From: Actinomycetes bacterium
Lineage (GTDB): Bacteria > Actinomycetota > Actinomycetes > S36-B12 > GCA-2699445
DNA length: 60,489 nucleotides
Assembly: GCA_022599915.1 (NCBI GenBank)
Contig: JAHZLH010000002.1
Coordinates: 1 to 60,489 of the forward strand
Reading direction: 5' to 3'
Below, one piece after another: positions 36,953 to 45,515 of this stretch (the stretch's first letter is position 1; each line of letters starts with the position of its first letter). The notes beneath the pieces were generated by a model. It did no database searches. It worked only from the letters and a program-made list of their open reading frames with translations, and had not been told where the DNA came from. The position numbers and the translations under genes were made by a program.

Positions 36953-38577
36953 TCGAGTTTCAGCAGGTGACCTTCCAGTACCAAGACGAGACGAAGCCCC
37001 AGTTGCGCGACGTGCACTTGACCATCCCTGAAGGCGAACTCGCCGTGGTCGTCGGGGCCACCGGAACCGGCAAGTCAACCCTGCTCGGTCTGATCAACGG
37101 CCTCGTCCCGCACTTCACCGGCGGACGACTACAAGGGCAGGTCGTCGTGGCCGGTCGTAGTACTGCTGAGTTTCCCCCCCGCGAGATGGCCGACCTCGTG
37201 GGACTGGTGCGTCAAGATCCGGCGGCGGGATTTGTCACTGATCTGGTCGAAGATGAACTCGCCTACACCATGGAATCGCTAGGCGTGCCCGCTGACGTGA
37301 TGCGCCGTCGAGTGGAAGAGACTCTAGATCTGCTAGGCCTGGATCAACTACGAAATCGCGCGCTGCGGACTTTGTCCGGTGGCGAACGGCAGCGAGTGGC
37401 GATCGGCTCAGTCCTCACTGCTCATCCTCGGGTCTTAGTTCTCGATGAGCCGACCTCGGCCCTGGATCCGCAGGCCGCAGAAGAGGTACTAGCTGCGATA
37501 CAACGACTGGTTCACGATCTGGGACTGACCGTGGTGGTATCCGAGCATCGGCTAGAGCGAGTGGTGCAGTATGCCGACACCGTAGTCATCGTCCACGGCG
37601 ACGGTACGGTCACCCGGCACAACGATCCCAGCGAGGCGATGGCGATCTCGCCAGTGGAACCACCGTTGGCAACACTGGGCAAGCGCGTCGGATGGGATCC
37701 GCTGCCGTTGTCCATTCGCGACGCGCGGCGGGCTGCCTCTGACTTGCGGCAAAGTTTGCCACCGATGCCGCCACTACCCATCGGGACCGAGCATGGCCCC
37801 ACTGTGGCGCAAGTAGCCAAACTGTCCGCGATCCGAGGCAACAATCCTGTGCTGCGCTCGATTGATCTGCAGGTCAATGCTGGGGAGATCGTTGCGGTCA
37901 TCGGCCGCAACGGTGCCGGAAAGACCACTTTGTTGCGTTCCTTCGCAGGCAGCCAACCGCCAGACTCCGGCACCGTGCAAGTGCGGGGTATGGATCCGGT
38001 GAAACTGTCGGGGAAGGAGTTGGTCGCAAAGGTAGGTTTCGTCCCACAGGAACCTGCCACCATGCTTTGGGCCGAATCAGTCGCGGCAGAGTGCGAAGCC
38101 GCGGATTCCACCAGCGACCTCGCACCAGGCACGACGCTGGTGTTGTTCCAGACCCTACGCAACGACATCGATCCGCTAACTCACCCGATGGACCTATCCG
38201 AAGGCACTCGACTTGCATTGGTTGTGGCATTGGTTGCGGCTGGCGCTCCCGATCTACTGCTGCTTGATGAGCCCACCAGAGGTTTGGACTACTGCGCGAA
38301 GACCGAACTAGCAGATGTGCTGCGGGAGCAGGCACTGCGAGGCGCTGCCATTGTGCTCGCCACCCACGACGTTGAACTTGTTGCCGAGGCGTGCACTCGA
38401 GTGATCATGTTGGGAGACGGAGATGTAGTCCTCGATACCGACGCTCGCAGCGCAGCCACTGCGTCTCCGGCGTTTGCCCCGCAGGTTGCCAAGGTCTTTG
38501 CACCACTGCAGTACCTGACGGTTGCTGAAGTCACTGCTGGTGTGTTGGCACAACGAGACTCTGGAGCCAAGCAGTGA
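36949..38577 (+). CDS. ECF transporter energy-coupling ATPase, two ABC domains in one chain
   Basis: 542-residue fusion of both A subunits. The first domain is complete: Walker A GATGTGKST (36-44), signature LSGGERQRVAIG, Walker B VLVLDEPTSALDPQ. The second has Walker A GRNGAGKTT and Walker B LLLLDEPTRGLD, but its signature reads LSEGTRLALVVAL instead of LSGGQ, so one of the two composite ATP sites may be inactive. It overlaps both neighbours by 4 bp. The role is to drive B12 uptake with the T and S subunits. Confidence 0.92.
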   Translation: MIEFQQVTFQYQDETKPQLRDVHLTIPEGELAVVVGATGTGKSTLLGLINGLVPHFTGGRLQGQVVVAGRSTAEFPPREMADLVGLVRQDPAAGFVTDLVEDELAYTMESLGVPADVMRRRVEETLDLLGLDQLRNRALRTLSGGERQRVAIGSVLTAHPRVLVLDEPTSALDPQAAEEVLAAIQRLVHDLGLTVVVSEHRLERVVQYADTVVIVHGDGTVTRHNDPSEAMAISPVEPPLATLGKRVGWDPLPLSIRDARRAASDLRQSLPPMPPLPIGTEHGPTVAQVAKLSAIRGNNPVLRSIDLQVNAGEIVAVIGRNGAGKTTLLRSFAGSQPPDSGTVQVRGMDPVKLSGKELVAKVGFVPQEPATMLWAESVAAECEAADSTSDLAPGTTLVLFQTLRNDIDPLTHPMDLSEGTRLALVVALVAAGAPDLLLLDEPTRGLDYCAKTELADVLREQALRGAAIVLATHDVELVAEACTRVIMLGDGDVVLDTDARSAATASPAFAPQVAKVFAPLQYLTVAEVTAGVLAQRDSGAKQ

Positions 38578-39437
38578 CCCCCGCGATGCGATGCGATCGC
38601 CGCACCGGCCTCGTCTTAGCAGCAGTGTCACTGTTGGGTCTGGCCATGTTCGGCTGGCCGTTGTGGATCAATCCCGATGCCGAACTTGCTCACAGTCAAG
38701 ACGCTTCGCTGATGTTCGCCGGAGTACTGGCGATGTTAGTGGTGGTTTTGGGAGCCGAGATTTCGCGAGGTGGAATCGATGCCAAGGCACTAGCGCTGTT
38801 GGGGCTACTAGCAGCCTTGGCTGCGGCGTTACGACCCCTCGGTTCGGGTATCTCGGGTTTCCAACCAATGTTTGTGGTGATCATCCTGGGTGGTCGGGCG
38901 TTGGGACCCAGTTTTGGTTTCTCCTTAGGTCTAGTGGCCACCTTTGGCTCGGCGCTACTCACAGGTGGAGTGGGCCCGTGGCTGCCCTTCCAAATGCTTG
39001 GTGCGGCCTGGCTAGGTATGGGCGCTGGACTGCTACCGCGGGCATCGGGTCGCAAGGAGATCGCACTCCTTGCCGGCTACAGCGCCGTCGCCGGAATCGC
39101 CTATGGCTTCCTGCTTAACATGTGGTTTTGGCCATTCCTCACCGCTGGCCAGGAGGGCATCACTTTTGAACCGGGTGCCCCAGTCGGCGAGAACCTGGCG
39201 AGATTCCTGGCGTTCTGTCTGATCACGTCGTTGGGCTTCGATATCCCGCGCGCCATCGGTTTGGTTGCGCTGATCGCGCTCGCCGGTGGGCCGCTGCTGC
39301 GCAGCCTCCGGCGCGTTGCCCGACGAGCCCAGTTCGACGCACAGCCACAGTTCGACGCAGAGCCGCAGCTCGATGCGACCACCACGCCGCCACCGGAGAC
39401 AGAACCAGCGTCAGCCACCGGACAGCGGATCGACTAG
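38574..39437 (+). CDS. ECF transporter S component, predicted cobalamin-specific (CbrT-like)
   Basis: Substrate-binding membrane subunit of 287 residues with about seven hydrophobic segments. Segments such as RPLGSGISGFQPMFVVIILGG are followed by GVGPWLPFQMLGAAWLGMG, a pattern I associate with the CbrT type of B12 S components. The riboswitch upstream is the stronger evidence for the ligand. The C-terminal ~45 residues form a soluble tail with three QFDAxP-like repeats and Pro/Thr/Glu-rich sequence. Its stop codon overlaps the stop of the convergent GGDEF-EAL gene (CTAG). Confidence 0.85.
   Translation: MTPAMRCDRRTGLVLAAVSLLGLAMFGWPLWINPDAELAHSQDASLMFAGVLAMLVVVLGAEISRGGIDAKALALLGLLAALAAALRPLGSGISGFQPMFVVIILGGRALGPSFGFSLGLVATFGSALLTGGVGPWLPFQMLGAAWLGMGAGLLPRASGRKEIALLAGYSAVAGIAYGFLLNMWFWPFLTAGQEGITFEPGAPVGENLARFLAFCLITSLGFDIPRAIGLVALIALAGGPLLRSLRRVARRAQFDAQPQFDAEPQLDATTTPPPETEPASATGQRID
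39330..39383 (+). repeat. Three 18-bp repeats in the S-component tail
   Basis: Three copies starting at 39330, 39348 and 39366, each close to CAGTTCGACGCAGAGCCG, encode QFDAQP, QFDAEP and QLDATT. Confidence 0.75.
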
Positions 39438-41713
39438 CTCGTCTGCATCCATTTGCGAACTCCAGCCGCATCAGTGGGACGCGCGAAGTAGTAACCCTGG
39501 CATAGCGGGATTTCAGCCTGCTTAAGAGCGGCCAGTTGCTGCTGAGTTTCGACGCCTTCCACCACGAGTGTTTGATGGAGTGACTTGGCAAGAGCGACGA
39601 CACCGCCGAGAAAATCTCCGTCGTCCAGATTCTGCGGCAGTAGGCTCGCATCTACCTTCAGATACTTTGCTGGTAAGTCTCGCAGTCGTCGTAGTGACGA
39701 GTACCCGGAACCGAAATCATCGACTGCGATGCGGAACCCCAGCTTGGCTAACTCTTCCACTTCCCCCAAAGCAGACTGGTTGGACTCGATCAGGATCGAT
39801 TCAGTTACCTCGATAATCAGTCGTCCCGGGGAAATATTTGCCTTACGCGCCTGTTGCTTCACCTCCACGGCAAAACCAGGCAGCAGTTCGTTAATAGAGA
39901 CGTTCACCGAAACGCAGCTACCCGCGAGCTCACCACCCTCGGAATCCCACTGCTGCATTTGTTCCAGACTCTGCTGGCGAACAAATCGGTCAAGGGACTG
40001 GATAAGCCCGGTCTGTTCAGCTAACGGGACAAAGACGCCGGGCGACACTGGACCGTCTGACCGAGGCCAGCGGCACAATGATTCAAGGAACTCCACGTCG
40101 TTGTTCTCGAGAGCGACGATCGGTTGGAAGGCGACCTCGATCTCGTGATTGTGAATCGCCGCACTCAAGTCTGCTTTCAGACTGAGCGTCTCTCGGGCCT
40201 CGGTGACCGAAGATTGCTTGCTGAACTGGAGTTTGTGTCCGCTAGTTTTGGCTCGATACCTCGCGGAATCCGCGGCAGACAGCAACTCCTGTGAACTTTG
40301 GTGTTTGCCGCCGAGAGCTACCCCAGCTGAGGCGCTGACGTAAATGTCCTGATCCTCAATCCGAAATGGCTCAGCTAACGAGTTCAAAATTGCGCGCGTC
40401 ACTTCGATGGGCACCGGCGAATCCGCAGCCCCGCGACACAGCAGCACGAAATCGTCGCCACCGAAGCGGGCAAGCGTATCCCCGTCCGGCACTGCAGCAG
40501 TCATCCGCTCGGCCACTAGTTGCAGTAACCGGTCACCCGCAGCGTGCCCCAGCGAATCATTGACTAACTTGAACTGGTCGAGATCGATGAATGCAACGGC
40601 AAGGTCGTTGGCCACTCCGTCGGCAAAGAGCGCTGCAAGTTCCCGCTCCAGACCCGATCTGTTCGCCAGCCCAGTCAATGCATCGACCTTCGCATCACGC
40701 TGTTCACGGACGCTCTCGACTTCTCGCGTTAGCACCCGACCCAGATGGATCCCGATTTGGTTGAAGGCAGTAAGAACTCGTTGTCGCAGCAGGTCCATTT
40801 TCTTGCCGAGATGTAACGAGACGACACCGCTAACCTGACCATTGGTACGAATCGGCAGGGCAAATACGTCCATTCCCCGTTCATCCTTGGCCTCAGTTGA
40901 TCGGGCGGAAATGAGGCAACGTCGTACCACTTCCGGAGGCTCCACTCGACCTCGCAACGACTCTTGGTGGATCGCGGCCAAATGAGAATCGCCAGACCAT
41001 AACGGTGAAATCGTGGGGACGTTACCTCGAACCAGCCAGTACTCCGCACTCTCCGCCTGCATCACATTCACAAACTGATCTAACAGGATGCTGATGGCTG
41101 AATCGCTATTGGTGGATGTCTCGGATAACTCCGCTGCCTGTTCCACAACAGCGGACAGCGCTCGCTCCTGGTCTCCCAACATCTCTTCCAAATCAAGGCG
41201 ATACCGCCGGGCCTCAATGAGTTTGATCGCTGAAGTGGCCAAGGCGTCCATGATCTTGACTTGGCCAGAGCTCAGTTCCTTCGACTCCGGTCCCACGACA
41301 CATAAAGTGCCCACCGCCGCACCATGTTCGGACACGAGTGGCCAGCCAGCGTAGAACCGAGCACCACCGAGGACGAAGGTGTTGTGCTTGATGTTGTCGT
41401 GTTCCAATGTGTTGGGCACGATGAATGGCTTGTCATTGTCGAGCAGGGTGTAGGCACAAATAACGTCGTCACGATTCGCCTCGGACTCATCGAAACCTAT
41501 CGCTGCTTTGTACCACTGCCGGGTCTCGTCGATAAGAGTGAGCAGCGCGGTGGGTGCGCCACACACCTCAGCAGCAGCCGCCACGATTTGATCGAACTCC
41601 GGCTCTCTGCCAGTGTCCATGATTCTGAGGTGCTCGAGTTCCGCGAGTCGCTCTGCTTCATTAGCGGGTTTGCCCGCAGGGATATACCGCCGCCGCACCG
41701 CTTCGCCTGCCAT
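39434..41713 (-). CDS. GAF-GAF-GGDEF-EAL cyclic-di-GMP signalling protein
   Basis: Cytoplasmic, 759 residues, no membrane span. N-terminal GAF domain (FDQIVAAAAEVCGAPTALLTLID onward), a second GAF-like region, then GGDEF with the active site FGGDDF in place of GGDEF, and a C-terminal EAL domain. The EAL motif itself reads ESL (FLESLCRW), but the other catalytic positions look intact: NVS, EVTES, DDFGSGYSSL, KVD, VVEGVE and QGYYF. So phosphodiesterase activity is likely; cyclase activity is possible because GGDDF keeps the two Gly and Asp. ATG 41713 is preferred over TTG 41734. Stop overlaps the ECF S gene. Confidence 0.9.
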   Translation of the reverse strand: MAGEAVRRRYIPAGKPANEAERLAELEHLRIMDTGREPEFDQIVAAAAEVCGAPTALLTLIDETRQWYKAAIGFDESEANRDDVICAYTLLDNDKPFIVPNTLEHDNIKHNTFVLGGARFYAGWPLVSEHGAAVGTLCVVGPESKELSSGQVKIMDALATSAIKLIEARRYRLDLEEMLGDQERALSAVVEQAAELSETSTNSDSAISILLDQFVNVMQAESAEYWLVRGNVPTISPLWSGDSHLAAIHQESLRGRVEPPEVVRRCLISARSTEAKDERGMDVFALPIRTNGQVSGVVSLHLGKKMDLLRQRVLTAFNQIGIHLGRVLTREVESVREQRDAKVDALTGLANRSGLERELAALFADGVANDLAVAFIDLDQFKLVNDSLGHAAGDRLLQLVAERMTAAVPDGDTLARFGGDDFVLLCRGAADSPVPIEVTRAILNSLAEPFRIEDQDIYVSASAGVALGGKHQSSQELLSAADSARYRAKTSGHKLQFSKQSSVTEARETLSLKADLSAAIHNHEIEVAFQPIVALENNDVEFLESLCRWPRSDGPVSPGVFVPLAEQTGLIQSLDRFVRQQSLEQMQQWDSEGGELAGSCVSVNVSINELLPGFAVEVKQQARKANISPGRLIIEVTESILIESNQSALGEVEELAKLGFRIAVDDFGSGYSSLRRLRDLPAKYLKVDASLLPQNLDDGDFLGGVVALAKSLHQTLVVEGVETQQQLAALKQAEIPLCQGYYFARPTDAAGVRKWMQTS

Positions 41714-41972
41714 GGCACCGCCTTTACCCAACAAGTCGTGCCCTTATCGTAGGACCAATACCCCCTTAGGTCTACGGAATCCGCGCGTTCGGACTAGTAA
41801 CGCTCAGTGACTGCCCACACGACCTCTTCGAATCCGGATGTCGATGGACGAATCTATTAGTGGGTAACGACGGGAATCCAACAACGGAGGAAAAGCATCC
41901 TCATCACCAAAAGTAGCGTTCGTCGGTCGAATAAATGGACAACCGAGTCTGGGCAAACCTCTTCCGCACAGG

Positions 41973-43178
41973 CTAATTCCGCGAGTCGCCGAGCACCTTG
42001 GCGATGAGATCTGCAACGTCTGGGTGCCCAATCAGACTGAGATGGCTAGACGATTCCAGCACGGTGATCTTCGGCTGGAATTCCGGGTGGCTCTCGCTGT
42101 GCTCTTGGGCTTCCGCACTAGCCCGCCGCACCGCACCATCGCCGATCAAGGAGCCCTTCCAATCATCCGCCGGTTCGGGCCAAATAGCTACGACCGCGTG
42201 ATGGGTGATGTGAGGAGGTAACGGACGCAGCAACGACCGATCCCGCAATGCGGTGTCCGGGTCTCGGCCAGCCCAATCTTCAACGCGAATTGCACCATGA
42301 CGAAGATCTTTTATCCCCGCGCTTCTCCGATGGCCCAACGATGCAAGTGGCTTGGTCGCACTAAAAGCGTTCAGGACCATTAGTGCCGCTTGTGCCCCCT
42401 TCTCGATCGGGGAACCGCCGTGGGGCGTACCGAGCGTGATCAGATCGGATACTCGCTCTGAAAGTGCGGCGCTGACCTCCATCGCACGCCAGGCAACTAA
42501 ACCTCCCATTGAATGCCCGACAAACACGATGCGCTGGCACTGCGGCAGACCTGAAAGTAGCTGATCCATCATGGCGGCAAGCGCCTCACCGTTGTCGGTG
42601 ACAGCAGAGCCGGTGGGATAGCGCACAAGAACGGGGACTGCCGATCCGACCGCAGCCAATACTTCATTGCTCCAGTTGAGTTCGGTGCATCCCAATCCAT
42701 GCAAGAACACCACCAGAGTTTCAGCAGAATCCTGATGCGACTCAACAAAATCAGCAGGAGCAATAACGCGGCCGTCCTGACGCAGACTGAGCTCCGGCAC
42801 AAGCGCCCGAGTATGGGCCTCCTCCGCGAGCGAGTCACCGACCGCAGCTCCGATCGCGGCCAGCACAGCACCACCCCGTACTGAAGTGTCCATGGGTGCG
42901 GCATCAGTGGGGGTTCCCCATCGGACTATCGGGGCCACGATCTCAGCAACTGCCGCGACGGTAGCCGCCACAGATTGTTCAGCGATCGTCATACTTTGAT
43001 CGACAACATCTGTCACTTGCGATGCACCCGGAACTAACCGCAGTGGCGAACTGCTGATCCGGTCCGACTGGGCTTTGCGCATGCCAGCGACAGTGCCATG
43101 AACAATCTTGACGAGCTCGGCGCCTGCGAATACCGCGGCGGAACGCTGTTCAGCAGTCATTCCCCCATCATCCCCCAC
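41973..43178 (-). CDS. Alpha/beta-hydrolase (esterase/lipase, PGAP1-like)
   Basis: 401 residues, cytosolic, no signal peptide. The hydrolase core has FLHGLGCTELNW (oxyanion), nucleophile Ser223 in GHSMGG and a C-terminal SSHLSLIGHPDV His region. The first ~150 residues are helical and amphipathic, with HGTVAGMRKAQSDRI, a layout also seen in other bacterial esterases of this kind; substrate unknown. Start is GTG 43178 or ATG 43160; the latter is preceded by GGGGGA. It overlaps a small ORF on the same strand and closely follows the SSB-like gene. Confidence 0.82.
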   Translation of the reverse strand: MGDDGGMTAEQRSAAVFAGAELVKIVHGTVAGMRKAQSDRISSSPLRLVPGASQVTDVVDQSMTIAEQSVAATVAAVAEIVAPIVRWGTPTDAAPMDTSVRGGAVLAAIGAAVGDSLAEEAHTRALVPELSLRQDGRVIAPADFVESHQDSAETLVVFLHGLGCTELNWSNEVLAAVGSAVPVLVRYPTGSAVTDNGEALAAMMDQLLSGLPQCQRIVFVGHSMGGLVAWRAMEVSAALSERVSDLITLGTPHGGSPIEKGAQAALMVLNAFSATKPLASLGHRRSAGIKDLRHGAIRVEDWAGRDPDTALRDRSLLRPLPPHITHHAVVAIWPEPADDWKGSLIGDGAVRRASAEAQEHSESHPEFQPKITVLESSSHLSLIGHPDVADLIAKVLGDSRN

Positions 43179-43362
43179 TCTGGTTTTTTCTGGAAGAGGC
43201 GATCGCAGGACCTTCCTCTGTGATCAGAGGTTCCCGGTCTCTTGACCTGGCAGACAATCTGTCCAGCAGCCTGGCCAGCCTTGCGGGATCATCCCGATTG
43301 AGCGACCTAATCGCGGAAATTCCCTTCACGTTTACGGCGAGTGCCAGATGATGTTGAGTCAT
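43168..43362 (-). CDS. Possible small ORF between SSB-like and hydrolase genes
   Basis: 64 codons from an ATG at 43362 (or about 53 from a GTG inside). It overlaps the end of the SSB-like gene and the start of the hydrolase gene, filling the gap of about 130 bp. The middle, with DDPARLARLLDRLSARSRDRE, looks helical. There is no good SD. It could equally be untranslated spacer. Confidence 0.25.
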   Translation of the reverse strand: MTQHHLALAVNVKGISAIRSLNRDDPARLARLLDRLSARSRDREPLITEEGPAIASSRKNQSGG

Positions 43363-43831
43363 CAGTCGCTGCTGCTACCTCGTGTTCGGAGTCGAGCGCA
43401 TCGGCGTAGCGGCCCCGACCAGCCGGATGAACTGCCATCGCGGCTCTTCGCCGCTGCTCTGCTAGCGCTCTGTCGCTATGAGATTCCTTCCGAAGGTCCT
43501 GCAGTTCTCCAGCCAAGTCCAGTCCGAGAGCCAGTGCGTCGACGACCAACGTGTCAGTATGAGGATCGCCTGCAGAGGCTAGCCACCGATAACCGCTGAC
43601 CCGGCTGTAAACGAGTAGACGCTCGTCAGGACGTAGCGCTAGCGCTGCCGTAGCAACCTCACCCCAGCATGCAACAGAAATCAATCTCATCGCCCTATCC
43701 GCAATGTCGGAGTCAAACCAGTCGAGGACGGATTCCCCGACCAGCCGGAAGAAACACATCAGTTGCCCGTTCCGAGTGGCACGACTCAGTGGGGGTTTCA
43801 GCACTCGCCCTTGTATCGCCACAAACTTCAT
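43307..43831 (-). CDS. SSB-like OB-fold protein
   Basis: 174 residues. The N-terminal ~110 follow the single-stranded-DNA-binding pattern: VAIQGRVLKPPLSRATRNG, LMCFFRLVGES, SVACWGEVATAALALRPDERLLVYSRVSGYRW. The C-terminus is Ala/Arg/Glu-rich and ends TRRKREGNFRD, without the acidic DDDIPF-type tip through which normal SSBs recruit partners. So this is an accessory paralogue rather than the main replication SSB (normally beside rpsF/rpsR). ATG 43831 chosen at the start of the fold; the upstream 41 codons look non-coding. Likely in one transcript with the hydrolase. Confidence 0.72.
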   Translation of the reverse strand: MKFVAIQGRVLKPPLSRATRNGQLMCFFRLVGESVLDWFDSDIADRAMRLISVACWGEVATAALALRPDERLLVYSRVSGYRWLASAGDPHTDTLVVDALALGLDLAGELQDLRKESHSDRALAEQRRRAAMAVHPAGRGRYADALDSEHEVAAATDDSTSSGTRRKREGNFRD

Positions 43832-43962
43832 CTCCCGAGCCTCCCGCGTCGTTAGTACGACATCCACCGTGTGGGTACTGCGCCTTGCGCAGTACCTCGG
43901 TAGCCGGAGGAGAGGAAAACTCAAGCTCTTCGATTGCTGTGAATTTCGAAGCAAGCACCGAC

Positions 43963-44412
43963 CTATACCGAGGGATCCGCCACCGGAGTCAGGAGGAATA
44001 CCGGGATCTCACGATCGGTGTTCGCCTGATAGTTCTCGTAATCCGGCCAGGTGGCGACCGCTCGTTCCCACCAGTTGCGCTTTTCATCGCCGGTGATCTC
44101 ACGTACTCGATAGTCACGTTTGATAGCCCCGTCTTGCAGTTCCACCAGCGGGTTGGCCACCAAGTTGTAATACCAGATCGGGTGCTCTGGAGCGCCACCC
44201 TTGGATGCCACCACGGCGTAGTCGCCATCGTGCTCGACCCGCATCAGTGGGGTTTTGCGAATCTTTCCGGACTTCGCCCCCAGCGAGGTCAAAATAATGA
44301 CCGGCCTGTCCTTCATGGTGTTACCGGCCGTTCCGCCAGAACTTTCAAATTCCTCGACTTGGTTGCGAACCCACTCGACCGGACTAGGTACGTACTCTCC
44401 CTGCAGTGGCAT
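43963..44412 (-). CDS. Deazaflavin (F420)-dependent nitroreductase-family protein (Ddn-like)
   Basis: 149 residues with the split-barrel family pattern: [54 protein letters not shown]. Members use reduced F420 to reduce quinones or nitro compounds. Full length, ATG start. It lies 131 bp upstream of the SSB-like start on the same strand; no F420 biosynthesis genes are in the window. Confidence 0.9.
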   Translation of the reverse strand: MPLQGEYVPSPVEWVRNQVEEFESSGGTAGNTMKDRPVIILTSLGAKSGKIRKTPLMRVEHDGDYAVVASKGGAPEHPIWYYNLVANPLVELQDGAIKRDYRVREITGDEKRNWWERAVATWPDYENYQANTDREIPVFLLTPVADPSV

Positions 44413-44464
44413 GCACCTAGTGAAGCCGAACTAGCGGCACACCGCTACCCAACCGCAGCACCTA

Positions 44465-44908
44465 CTACAGCCGGGCCAGGCTGATGCCATCCAACAGGAA
44501 GAGGAATCCACCCTGGATCACCACCGCGGCGCCGTCGCCGCGAAGTTCGCTGGCACTGCGACGCCCTCGCAATCGCCGCGATCTGGCAATGGACTCCGAC
44601 CGGCGAAGAAGGGCAACCCCTGCAGCTACATAGCCAACGTCCAGCGCAGTATTGATCGCGAGCGTTCGCCGCAGCCGACGCCGACGGGTCTCGTCATCTG
44701 GCTGATCAGCCCGCCGAGATCGGAAATGCGCGATAGCGGAGATGGCTGCATCAATCGCACCCCAACCCGCCGTCTGACCACCGAACGCGCGCATGGCCGG
44801 AGTTGCGCCACGTCGATAGATCGCAAGACCAACGATCATGCTGCCCAGACCCCAGACGCCTAGCGAAATACCTAGATCTTGTTCAACGCGCGCTACTTCA
44901 ACTGACAT
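44465..44908 (-). CDS. Small membrane protein of unknown function
   Basis: 147 residues with three to four hydrophobic segments (near GVWGLGSMIVGLAIY, GWGAIDAAISAIAHF, TALDVGYVAAGVALL and GGFLFLLDGISLARL) and very Arg-rich connecting loops (RRRRLRRT, RSRRLRGRR). It may belong to a family seen as DUF6992, but I am not sure. It stands at the left border of a 607-bp divergent gap. Confidence 0.65.
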   Translation of the reverse strand: MSVEVARVEQDLGISLGVWGLGSMIVGLAIYRRGATPAMRAFGGQTAGWGAIDAAISAIAHFRSRRADQPDDETRRRRLRRTLAINTALDVGYVAAGVALLRRSESIARSRRLRGRRSASELRGDGAAVVIQGGFLFLLDGISLARL

Positions 44909-45014
44909 AACAGCTAGTTCAACAGATTCATCACCTGGTTGCTAGTGAACGTCAGTGGGAATAGATGCCGGCAGATCGACAGCCTCAGGCCATGGGGGCA
45001 AAGGACGTCACGAT

Positions 45015-45179
45015 TCACAGTGTGATGGCCCGCGCCGCTGCCGACACAATAATCATCTTGATCTTAAGCGACTGTGATGCCGTTGGCATACCCATAGAAT
45101 CTGCCGACTCACCAGATCTATCTGACATGTCAGATTGGCTCGCATCGTGATTCATGCTGGACATTGATCCATCTTGCAT
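45015..45179 (-). CDS. Doubtful Met-rich small ORF
   Basis: 54 codons from ATG 45179, with AGGG four bases upstream. Nine of 54 residues are Met, clustered with Ser, Asp and one His (SMSSMNHD, SDMSD, DSMGM), which recalls copper-binding Met motifs. The C-terminal part IKMIIVSAAARAITL does not extend that theme, there is no signal peptide, and the reading frame is open further upstream by chance, so coding is uncertain. Confidence 0.2.
   Translation of the reverse strand: MQDGSMSSMNHDASQSDMSDRSGESADSMGMPTASQSLKIKMIIVSAAARAITL
45120..45135. promoter_or_regulatory. 16-bp perfect palindrome, candidate operator
   Basis: ATCTGACATGTCAGAT reads the same on both strands. Its size fits a dimeric helix-turn-helix regulator site. 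It lies 212 bp from the membrane-protein start and 381 bp from the lipase start; no regulator gene is adjacent. Confidence 0.45.
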
Positions 45180-45515
45180 AGCGCCCTGCCGACTCTTACT
45201 TGGGTTTCCCGCCACACCGTTGCCGTGCCCTCCGGCGTCGCACGAAAAATATCGATGAGAACAAATGGGAAGGTCGGCACTGTCACTACCCACCGCCACA
45301 GCAGTGCACCTTCGATCACTGTGCCTTGCCTCTCCGGACCAGTTGCCGACTAACGCAACTAAATCCTGGCAGATTGCGGGCCTCATCTCGCGCACCTACT
45401 CTGCTGATTTCTCCGGTCAAGAATCCGGATGCGCAGGCATTGCGGAGTGGATACGTGCAAGGCTTACGCCACAGACATCGGCACCAGATGAACCGTGCTC
45501 GGTTCGGGAGGTAAC

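Larger units (their letters stand above)
44909..45515. other. 607-bp divergent intergenic region
   Basis: Lies between the minus-strand membrane protein and the plus-strand lipase. It contains a 16-bp perfect palindrome (45120-45135) and a doubtful Met-rich ORF on the minus strand. Base composition is less GC-biased than the flanks. No tRNA or other gene was recognised. Confidence 0.5.

Noticed and set aside
41820-41850. TTCGAATCC resembling a tRNA T-loop
   Set aside because: No acceptor or anticodon stem could be built around it.
41735-41972. Possible gene after GGAGG at about 41885
   Set aside because: The SD-like GGAGG is not followed by ATG, GTG or TTG at a usable distance and no long frame exists.
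45015-45395. 126-codon minus-strand frame
   Set aside because: The N-terminal part has no SD, no recognisable domain and neighbour-unlike composition; only the last 54 codons were kept, at low confidence.
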